Below, one piece after another: positions 1-6,604 of a stretch of DNA of 6,604 nucleotides. Each line of letters begins with the position of its first letter. Position 1 is the first letter of the stretch. The translations under genes were made by a program, and so were the position numbers. The stretch lies in the NCBI GenBank assembly GCA_946222055.1, contig CAMIEW010000050.1, forward strand, positions 1 through 6,604. Reading direction: 5' to 3'. Source of the stretch: an uncultured Porphyromonas sp. (GTDB taxonomy: Bacteria; Bacteroidota; Bacteroidia; Bacteroidales; Porphyromonadaceae). The notes beneath the pieces were generated by a model. It had not been told where the DNA came from. It worked only from the letters and a program-made list of their open reading frames with translations, and did no database searches.

Positions 1-3000
1 ACGAAGAGGTGGGCACCGTAGGGGATGTTGTTGCTGATGAGCGACATGTGGGTATTGGGGTCGACGATGCGCATCTCTGCCTGTCGTCCGATGACCACCT
101 TGTAGCTCTTGCCGTCCTCGCCCTTGGAGTCCACGGTGCGGAGCTCGTCGATCTCAAGGATACCATCGTACTGAGCCTTGATGTAGCGCTCGACCGTATC
201 GGAGGAGGCGACACCACCGGCGTGGAAGGTACGGAGGGTCAGCTGTGTACCCGGCTCACCGATCGCCTGTGCCGCTACGACACCAACCACCTCGCCCATC
301 TGTACGGGACGGTTGTGTGCCAGATCACGACCGTAGCACTTGGCGCAGACGCCCTCCTTGCTCTCGCAGGTGAGGACGGAGCGGATCTCCACCTCGGTGA
401 TGGGGGACTCCTGGATCTTGGTGGCGGCAGCCTCGTCGATCTCCTCATTGGCACGGACGATCAGCTCACCCGTGATCGGGTGGATGATGTCGTGGACAGA
501 GCAGCGACCGAGGATGCGCTCGTAGAGAGAGGCAACGACATTCTTTCCCTCCTTGATCTCACGACGGACGATACCGCGGAGGGTACCGCAGTCCTCCTCC
601 GTGATGATGACGTCGGAGGAGACGTCGACGAGACGGCGGGTAAGGTATCCGGCGTCGGCAGTCTTGAGTGCCGTATCGGAGAGTCCCTTACGGGCACCGT
701 GGGTGGAGATGAAGTAGTCGAGCACGGAGAGACCCTCCTTGAAGTTGGTCAGGATAGGATTCTCCATCGTCTGAGCGCCCTCACCGCTGCGGACCGGCTT
801 GGCCATCAGACCACGGATACCGGAGAGCTGCTGGATCTGGTTGGCCGATCCACGCGCTCCGGAGTCCATCATCATGTAGATGGAATTGAAGCCGTCCTCG
901 TCCTCCTTAAGCTGCTGCATGAGCACCTGGGAGATCTTATTATTGACGTTGGTCCAGACGTCGATGATCTGATTGTACCGCTCGTTGTCGGTGATGATAC
1001 CGAAGTTGAAGTTGTCCATGATCTCATCGACCTGGCTGAAGCCGTCGGCGATGATCTCCTCCTTCTCCTTAGGTACGATGACATCGGAGAGGTTGAAGGA
1101 GAGGCCCGCCTTGTAGGACATATAGTAGCCGAGGTTCTTGATGCGATCGAGGAAGGCGGAGCTCTCTGCGATACCGCAGTACTTGATCACCTCACCGATG
1201 ATGAGACGGAGGTTTTTCTTCCCCACCACACCGTTGTAGAAGGGGAGCTCGCCCTTGGGCATCATCTGATTGAAGAGCATACGCCCGTAGGAGGTCTCAA
1301 TGACATGGGTGATCGGCTTACGCTGATCGTCGAGGTCATCGACACGCGCCTTGATGACGGCGTGCATGTCGAGGCAGCCCTGGTCGTATGCGACCTGTAC
1401 CTCCTCAAAGTCACTGAATACCTTGCCCTCACCCTTGGCCCCGGTGCGGGTCTTGGTGATGTAGTAGAGACCGAGGACCATATCCTGTGTAGGCACGGTG
1501 ATCGGTGCGCCGTTGGCGGGGTTGAGGATATTCTGTGAGGCAAACATAAGGAACTGTGCCTCGAGGATCGCCTCATTGGAGAGGGGGAGGTGAACCGCCA
1601 TCTGGTCTCCGTCGAAGTCCGCATTGAAGGGCGTACAGGAGAGCGGGTGGAGCTGGATCGCCTTACCCTCGATGAGCTTGGGCTGGTAGGCCTGGATACC
1701 GAGTCGGTGGAGCGTAGGGGCACGATTGAGGAGGATGGGGTGTCCCTTGATGATATTCTCGAGGATGTCAAAGACGACCGGCTCGCGACGATCAACGATG
1801 CGCTTGGCACTCTTGACGGTCTTGACGATGCCGCGGTCGATGAGACGACGGATGATGAAGGGCTTGTAGAGCTCGGCAGCCATATTCTTCGGCAGACCGC
1901 ACTCGTACATCTTCAGCTCCGGACCGACGACGATGACGGAGCGGGCGGAGTAGTCGACGCGCTTACCGAGGAGGTTTTGGCGGAAGCGTCCCTGCTTACC
2001 CTTGATGGAGTCGGTAAGCGACTTGAGGGGACGATTGCTGCGACTCTTGACGGCAGCGGAGCGGCGGCTGTTGTCGAAGAGTGAGTCCACCGACTCCTGG
2101 AGCATACGCTCCTCATTGCGGAGGATCACCTCAGGCGCCCTCGTCTCGATGAGTCGGCGGAGGCGGTTGTTGCGGATGATGACCCGGCGGTAGAGCTCAT
2201 TGAGATCCGAGGTGGCAAAGCGACCACCATCGAGCGGCACGAGAGGACGGAGCTCCGGGGGGATCACGGGGATCACCTTCATCACCATCCACTCGGGACG
2301 GGAGTAGCCATTGGAGGCACGGAAGCTCTCGACCACCTGGAGGCGCTTGAGGGACTCCTTCTTACGCTGCTGGGAGGTCTCCTTGGAGGCACCGGCACGG
2401 AGCTGGTAGGAGAGCTTGTCAAGGTCGACCCGCTCGAGGAGCTTGAGGATGGCCTCACCGCCGATGCCGGCGATGAACTTGTCGGGATCGCTATCGGGGA
2501 GGTCCTGATTGCCCTCGGGGAGACGATCGATGATGTCGAGATACTCCTCCTCGGTGAGGAAGTCGAGATCCTCGACATCCTCGGCCACGCCCTTATTGAT
2601 CACCACGTAAGACTCGTAGTAGACGATCTTCTCGAGCTTCTTGGAGGGGATGCCGAGGAGATAGGCGATCTTATTGGGGACAGAGCGGAAGAACCAGACG
2701 TGTACGATCGGCACCTCGAGCTTGATGTGCCCCATGCGCTCACGACGCACCTTCTTCTCCGTCACCTCCACCTGGCAGCGGTCGCAGACAACCCCGCGGT
2801 AGCGGATCCCCTTGTACTTACCACAGTGGCACTCGTAGTCCTTGACCGGACCGAAGATACGCTCACAGAATAGTCCGTCGCGCTCCGGCTTGTAGGTACG
2901 ATAGTTGATCGTCTCCGGCTTGGTTACTTCACCGTGCGAATTCTCGAGGATCTCCTCCGGAGAGGCGATCCCGATGCGGATGCGGGAGAAGTTGGGGTTG

Positions 3001-3026
3001 ATCTTGTTTGTTATCTTGAAAGCCAT
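1..3026 (-). CDS. rpoC: DNA-directed RNA polymerase subunit beta-prime, 3'-truncated by the window edge
   Basis: This is the largest subunit of core RNA polymerase; it carries the catalytic Mg ion. I translated 1008 full codons with no internal stop. The ATG at 3024-3026 is secure because an in-frame TAG lies two codons upstream (3030-3032). Visible in order: zinc ribbon Cys66, Cys68, Cys81, Cys84; clamp and switch segment [15 protein letters not shown]; catalytic loop NADFDGD at 468-474 (Asp470, 472, 474 bind Mg); F-loop near 728-742; bridge helix around [20 protein letters not shown]; second zinc site Cys813, 887, 894, 897; trigger loop LRTFH at 931-935. After it comes a segment resembling the start of the E. 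coli trigger-loop insertion (SI3), where the window ends. Relatives are about 1,400 residues, so roughly 400 C-terminal residues are missing. Odd points: Gln85, Gln732 and Ala921 replace residues I remember as near-invariant. Codon use is strongly biased (CTC, ATC, GAG, AAG), as in highly expressed genes. It follows rpoB and is probably in the same operon. Confidence 0.98.
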   Translation of the reverse strand, partial: MAFKITNKINPNFSRIRIGIASPEEILENSHGEVTKPETINYRTYKPERDGLFCERIFGPVKDYECHCGKYKGIRYRGVVCDRCQVEVTEKKVRRERMGHIKLEVPIVHVWFFRSVPNKIAYLLGIPSKKLEKIVYYESYVVINKGVAEDVEDLDFLTEEEYLDIIDRLPEGNQDLPDSDPDKFIAGIGGEAILKLLERVDLDKLSYQLRAGASKETSQQRKKESLKRLQVVESFRASNGYSRPEWMVMKVIPVIPPELRPLVPLDGGRFATSDLNELYRRVIIRNNRLRRLIETRAPEVILRNEERMLQESVDSLFDNSRRSAAVKSRSNRPLKSLTDSIKGKQGRFRQNLLGKRVDYSARSVIVVGPELKMYECGLPKNMAAELYKPFIIRRLIDRGIVKTVKSAKRIVDRREPVVFDILENIIKGHPILLNRAPTLHRLGIQAYQPKLIEGKAIQLHPLSCTPFNADFDGDQMAVHLPLSNEAILEAQFLMFASQNILNPANGAPITVPTQDMVLGLYYITKTRTGAKGEGKVFSDFEEVQVAYDQGCLDMHAVIKARVDDLDDQRKPITHVIETSYGRMLFNQMMPKGELPFYNGVVGKKNLRLIIGEVIKYCGIAESSAFLDRIKNLGYYMSYKAGLSFNLSDVIVPKEKEEIIADGFSQVDEIMDNFNFGIITDNERYNQIIDVWTNVNNKISQVLMQQLKEDEDGFNSIYMMMDSGARGSANQIQQLSGIRGLMAKPVRSGEGAQTMENPILTNFKEGLSVLDYFISTHGARKGLSDTALKTADAGYLTRRLVDVSSDVIITEEDCGTLRGIVRREIKEGKNVVASLYERILGRCSVHDIIHPITGELIVRANEEIDEAAATKIQESPITEVEIRSVLTCESKEGVCAKCYGRDLAHNRPVQMGEVVGVVAAQAIGEPGTQLTLRTFHAGGVASSDTVERYIKAQYDGILEIDELRTVDSKGEDGKSYKVVIGRQAEMRIVDPNTHMSLISNNIPYGAHLF

Positions 3027-3075
3027 AAGCTATGATTTTCTCTACTTTATGCGTCTCAAAAAAATCACCGATCGA
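3027..3075 (-). promoter_or_regulatory. rpoB-rpoC spacer with the rpoC translation start region
   Basis: The 49-bp spacer is AT-rich (17 of 49 bases are G or C by hand count, against nearly 60% in the genes). On the coding strand it has a run of seven T (3058-3064) and then the A-rich stretch AAAGTAGAGAAAA at -22 to -10 from the rpoC ATG. There is no GGAGG-like Shine-Dalgarno motif. This fits the known Bacteroidetes habit of initiating translation at A-rich, SD-less leaders. The T-run is not preceded by a stem with a usable loop, so I see no terminator, and no convincing promoter either. The role as initiation region is inferred from position and composition. Confidence 0.6.
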
Positions 3076-6000
3076 TCACTCGAGATTGAAGCCCAGCCCG
3101 AGGCCACGAAGCTCGTGGACAAGGACGTTGAGTGACTCAGGGATGCCCGGCTCCGGGAAGGCGGAGCCCTTGACGATCGCCTCGTAGGTCTTGGAGCGAC
3201 CTACCACGTCGTCTGACTTGACGGTGAGCATCTCACGCAGGGTGTAGGCGGCACCGTAGGCCTCAAGGGCCCACACCTCCATCTCTCCGAAGCGCTGACC
3301 ACCAAACTGTGCCTTACCACCGAGCGGCTGCTGCGTGATGAGCGAGTAGGGACCGATGGAGCGGGCGTGCATCTTGTCCTCGACCATGTGGTCAAGCTTG
3401 AGGAAGTAGGTGACGCCGACGGTGGCGGGCTGGTCGAAGCGCTCACCCGTCTCTCCGTCGTAGAGGTAGGAGACGCCGTAGCGGGGGAGACCGGCCTTGT
3501 CGGTCCACTCGTTGAGGTCGTCAAGTGAGGCGCCATCGAAGATGGGGCTGGAGAACTTTACTCCCAGCTTATAGCCTGCCCATCCGAGGACCGCCTCGAA
3601 GATCTGCCCAAGGTTCATACGCGAGGGCACACCCATAGGATTGAGACAGATGTCGACCGGCGTACCATCCTCGAGGAAGGGCATATCCTCTGTGCGGACG
3701 ATCTTGGAGACAATACCCTTATTTCCGTGACGTCCTGCCATCTTATCGCCCACCTGGATCTTGCGCTTCTTGGCGATAAGCACCTTGGCATTCTGGATCA
3801 CGCCGTTGGGGAGCTCGTCACCGATGGTGGCGTCAAATTGCTTACGGTAGTAGCGGCTCTCGATCACCTTGGACTCGTGGAGGTAATTGATGATCAGGTC
3901 AGCGATCAGCTGATTGTCATGCTCGTCAGAGGTCCAGCCCTCGGGCACCACCTCCTCGTAGATGATCTGCTTGAGCACAGGACCGGTGATCTTGACTCCC
4001 TTGGCGACCACAGTGGTGCCGACGTAGTCCTTGATCCCCTGGCTGACCTTACGATTGGTCAGAGTGCCGAGCTTGGTGAGGAAAAGCTTCTTCAGCTGGT
4101 CCTGCTCCTTCTCCTGCTCCTCATCGAGTTGCTGCTTGAGGTCACGGATCGTCTTGCGGCTGTTGCCGGTCTTGACGGCACGTGAGTAGAGATGGGTGTC
4201 GATCACGACGCCGCTTAGTGAGGGATCTGCCTTGAGCGAAGCGTCCTTCACATCGCCCGCCTTCTCTCCGAAGATGGCAAAGAGAAGCTTCTCCTCCGGG
4301 GTGGGATCGCTCTCGCCTTTAGGGGTGATCTTACCGATCATGATGTCTCCCGGGTGGACGTGGGCACCGACGCGGATGATACCATTGGCATCCAGCTCGC
4401 GGGTGGCGTCCTCACTGACATTGGGGATGTCGTTGGTCAGCTCCTCCATGCCGCGCTTGGTGTCGCGGACCTCGAGATTGTACTCATCGACGTGAACAGA
4501 GGTGAAGAAGTCCTCGCGGACAAGGCGCTCATTGATAACGATAGCGTCCTCGTAGTTGTAGCCCTTCCACGGCATATAAGCGGCGAGGATATTACGTCCC
4601 AGGGCGAGCTCACCACGCTCGGTGGCGAAGCCCTCGGTGAGGATCTGACCGGCAGTGACGCGATCGCCCTCCATGACGATCGGGCGCTGATCGACAGTGG
4701 TACTCTGGTTCGTCCGGCGCCACTTGGAGAGGTGGTACTCGGTCACCTCGTCAGCGAAGCGGACAAACTGCTCGTCCTCGGTGTAGTCGTAGCGGATGCG
4801 GATCTTATTGGCATCGACATACTCGACCACGCCATCCCGCTCAGCCATCACCTGAGAGCGACCATCGCGCACCATCGGTCCCTCGAGACCGGTGCCGACG
4901 ATGGGCGACTCTCCGTGGAGAAGCGGCACAGCCTGACGCATCATGTTACTACCCATGAGGGCACGGTGCGCATCATCGTGATCAAGGAAGGGGATCAGTG
5001 CGGCAGCGATGGAGCAGATCTGCATCGGCGCTACGTCGATGAGGTCTACATCCTCGGCATCCACGACAGGGAAGTCTGATCCGTGACGGCTCTTGATCTG
5101 GCCGTCAAGGAGCGTCCCGTCGTCACCGATATTGGGGGTGAATTGCGCCACCGTCATATCCTCCTCCGCCTCGGCGGTGTAGTACTGTACGCCGCCCTTG
5201 CTGAAGTCTACCTTGCCGTTATCGACCTTGAAGTACGGTGTGGCGAGGAAGCCCATGTCGCTCACCTTGGAGTAGACACAGAGGGAGGAGATCAGACCGA
5301 TATTGGGACCCTCAGGGGTCTCGATCGGGCAGAGGCGACCATAGTGGGTGTAGTGGACGTCTCGCACCTCAAAACCTGCGCGGTCACGACTGATACCGCC
5401 CGGGCCAAGAGCCGAGAGACGACGTTTGTGAGTGATCTCTGCCAGAGGATTGGTCTGGTCCATAAATTGGGACAGCGGGTTGGTCCCAAAGAAGGAGTTG
5501 ACCACGCTGCTGATCGTCTTCGAATTGACCAGATCGACAGGGGTGAAGACCTCATTGTCCCGCACATTCATACGCTCGCGAACCGTACGGGCTATGCGAG
5601 CGAGGCCGACGCCAAATTGCTGATAGAGCTGCTCGCCGACGGTGCGGACGCGGCGGTTGCTCAGGTGGTCGATATCATCGATGTTGGCACGACCATTCTT
5701 CAGCTTCACAAGATAGTCAATGATGGCGACGATATCCTCATTGGTCAGGACCTTCGTCTCCTCAGAGATATCGATATCCAGCTTGTGATTGATACGGTAG
5801 CGACCGACATCGCCGAGGTCGTACCGCTTGTCGGAGAAGAAGAGGTTATTGATCACCTCCTGAGCCGACTGCTCGTCCATAGGGTCCTGGCTGCGGAGCT
5901 GACGATAGATATGGTAGACCGCCTCCTTCTGAGAGTTGGAGGGGTCCTTCTGCAGCGTATTGGTGATGACACTATAGTCGAGACCTGAGTCGGACTCTCT

Positions 6001-6604
6001 CTCGAGGAGCATTGTCTTAGGCGCATTCTTGAGATCAAGGATCGCCTGGATATTCTCCTCCGTAAGCTCTTCATCTCTATCGACCACTACATTGTAGCGC
6101 TCCATGGAGACTACTTCACCCGTTTCCTCATCCACGAGATCCTCGACCCAAGTGTCCAGGACACGTGCTGCTACCTTACGACCGATAAACTTCTTCAGAT
6201 TGGTCTTATTCACCTTCACCTCCTCGGCGATGCCGAAGAGGCTCAGGATATCCTTATCGGTCTCGTAGCCGATGGCTCTCAGTAGAGTAGTCACGGGCAG
6301 CTTCTTCTTGCGATCGATGTAAGCGTACATGACGTTATTGATGTCTGTCGCAAACTCGATCCAAGATCCCTTGAAGGGAATGATACGGGCGTTGAAGAGC
6401 TTGGTGCCGTTATTGTGCACACTCACGGAGAAGAATACTCCCGGTGAGCGGTGCATCTGGGACACCACAACTCTCTCAGCGCCATTGATGATAAAGCTAC
6501 CTGCAGGCGTCATATAGGGGATCTGCCCCAGGTAGACATCCTGAATCGAAGTATCAAAGTCCTCGTGCTCAGGGTCTGTGCTATACAGCTTGAGCTTAGC
6601 CTTG
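3076..6604 (-). CDS. rpoB: DNA-directed RNA polymerase subunit beta, 5'-truncated by the window edge
   Basis: This is the second-largest core subunit; it forms the opposite jaw of the active-site cleft and the rifampicin pocket. The frame is open from the right edge (first full codon 6601-6603) to TGA at 3076-3078, giving 1175 residues. The Met codon at 6511-6513 is internal: upstream residues [17 protein letters not shown] continue the family alignment. About 90-100 N-terminal residues lie outside if the protein is near 1,270 residues, as in Bacteroides. Numbering from the first codon here: lobe and protrusion segment with [19 protein letters not shown]; rifampicin region around Met381; [22 protein letters not shown] with the acidic pair Glu685-Asp686; a Lys/Glu/Gln-rich likely coiled coil (4079-4156); [10 protein letters not shown] starting at Lys954 (active-site lysines); KMHAR with His1079; and the C-terminal [19 protein letters not shown] block that packs against beta-prime. 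The end is GLGLGFNLE. The known rifampicin-contact residues are wild type. It lies 49 bp before rpoC on the same strand. The 5' part has lower GC than the rest. Confidence 0.98.
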   Translation of the reverse strand, partial: KAKLKLYSTDPEHEDFDTSIQDVYLGQIPYMTPAGSFIINGAERVVVSQMHRSPGVFFSVSVHNNGTKLFNARIIPFKGSWIEFATDINNVMYAYIDRKKKLPVTTLLRAIGYETDKDILSLFGIAEEVKVNKTNLKKFIGRKVAARVLDTWVEDLVDEETGEVVSMERYNVVVDRDEELTEENIQAILDLKNAPKTMLLERESDSGLDYSVITNTLQKDPSNSQKEAVYHIYRQLRSQDPMDEQSAQEVINNLFFSDKRYDLGDVGRYRINHKLDIDISEETKVLTNEDIVAIIDYLVKLKNGRANIDDIDHLSNRRVRTVGEQLYQQFGVGLARIARTVRERMNVRDNEVFTPVDLVNSKTISSVVNSFFGTNPLSQFMDQTNPLAEITHKRRLSALGPGGISRDRAGFEVRDVHYTHYGRLCPIETPEGPNIGLISSLCVYSKVSDMGFLATPYFKVDNGKVDFSKGGVQYYTAEAEEDMTVAQFTPNIGDDGTLLDGQIKSRHGSDFPVVDAEDVDLIDVAPMQICSIAAALIPFLDHDDAHRALMGSNMMRQAVPLLHGESPIVGTGLEGPMVRDGRSQVMAERDGVVEYVDANKIRIRYDYTEDEQFVRFADEVTEYHLSKWRRTNQSTTVDQRPIVMEGDRVTAGQILTEGFATERGELALGRNILAAYMPWKGYNYEDAIVINERLVREDFFTSVHVDEYNLEVRDTKRGMEELTNDIPNVSEDATRELDANGIIRVGAHVHPGDIMIGKITPKGESDPTPEEKLLFAIFGEKAGDVKDASLKADPSLSGVVIDTHLYSRAVKTGNSRKTIRDLKQQLDEEQEKEQDQLKKLFLTKLGTLTNRKVSQGIKDYVGTTVVAKGVKITGPVLKQIIYEEVVPEGWTSDEHDNQLIADLIINYLHESKVIESRYYRKQFDATIGDELPNGVIQNAKVLIAKKRKIQVGDKMAGRHGNKGIVSKIVRTEDMPFLEDGTPVDICLNPMGVPSRMNLGQIFEAVLGWAGYKLGVKFSSPIFDGASLDDLNEWTDKAGLPRYGVSYLYDGETGERFDQPATVGVTYFLKLDHMVEDKMHARSIGPYSLITQQPLGGKAQFGGQRFGEMEVWALEAYGAAYTLREMLTVKSDDVVGRSKTYEAIVKGSAFPEPGIPESLNVLVHELRGLGLGFNLE
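5407..5487 (-). other. rpoB: rifampicin-resistance-determining region (cluster I) inside rpoB
   Basis: These 27 codons match E. coli RpoB residues 507-533. The residues most often changed in rifampicin resistance are the sensitive type: Gln513, Phe514, Asp516, His526 (codon CAC, 5428-5430), Arg529, Ser531 (codon TCG, 5413-5415) and Leu533, in E. coli numbering. Differences from E. coli are Thr508, Asn509, Pro510, Thr518, Ala522 and Leu530. Thr518 and Ala522 are, as I remember, usual in Bacteroidetes. A rifampicin-susceptible polymerase is inferred; resistance by sites outside this region or by other mechanisms cannot be excluded. Confidence 0.9.

Noticed and set aside
3055..3085. Possible rho-independent terminator between rpoB and rpoC: GATCGATC near the rpoB stop followed by seven T on the coding strand
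   Set aside because: The palindrome has no loop and is short, and no GC-rich stem precedes the T-run. rpoB and rpoC are co-transcribed in nearly all bacteria.
2905..3135. Small plus-strand frame spanning the rpoB-rpoC spacer
   Set aside because: It overlaps both conserved gene ends, and its residues are reverse translations of those ends. Nothing suggests independent coding.
4354..5988. Two consecutive long plus-strand frames (4354-5079 and 5083-5988) that might suggest an antisense gene pair
   Set aside because: Both lie in register opposite conserved rpoB codons, have acidic low-complexity composition, and match no family I recognise. They arise from scarcity of TTA, CTA and TCA codons in rpoB.
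6511..6513. Met codon as the start of rpoB
   Set aside because: The frame stays open upstream to the window edge and the upstream 30 residues match conserved RpoB sequence, so this Met is internal.
1..6604. Search for tRNAs, CRISPR repeats, transposon ends, attachment sites, riboswitches or frameshifts
   Set aside because: Nearly the whole window is accounted for by two continuous, well-conserved coding frames. I saw no direct or inverted repeat series and no break in either frame.

Overview
The window holds two large core housekeeping genes, both on the minus strand and both cut by the window edges. They are rpoB (RNA polymerase beta subunit, right half, missing its first roughly 90-100 codons) and rpoC (beta-prime subunit, left half, missing roughly its last 400 codons). 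A 49-bp spacer separates them. No other gene, RNA, mobile element, CRISPR array or promoter could be supported.

The proteins are of Bacteroidetes type, most likely order Bacteroidales and perhaps Porphyromonas-like. The grounds are the RpoC start [13 protein letters not shown] followed by the [11 protein letters not shown] and YECHCGKYK segments, the RpoB rifampicin-region variant [20 protein letters not shown], and the lack of a Shine-Dalgarno site before rpoC, where there is an A-rich stretch instead. Hand counts on sampled lines give about 58-60% GC over most of the window, which is high for Bacteroidales. The genus is an inference from remembered family sequences.

Layout, reading right to left in the direction of transcription: rpoB runs from the right edge to its stop at 3076. 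The AT-rich spacer is 3027-3075. rpoC starts at 3026 and runs off the left edge inside the insertion that follows its trigger loop. The two products form the two jaws of the transcription catalytic centre. RpoB supplies the rifampicin pocket and the nucleotide-contacting lysines. RpoC supplies the Mg-binding NADFDGD loop, bridge helix and trigger loop. The spacer has no terminator hairpin, so co-transcription is expected.

Long open frames on the plus strand, including one of about 500 codons antisense to rpoC, are shadows of strong codon bias. The observations most worth a second look are three substitutions in RpoC at positions that are nearly invariant in the family as I remember it: Gly to Gln beside the last zinc-ribbon Cys, Arg to Gln in the F-loop, and Ser to Ala just before the trigger loop. 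The 5' part of rpoB also has visibly lower GC and looser codon choice. I see no new biological system here.
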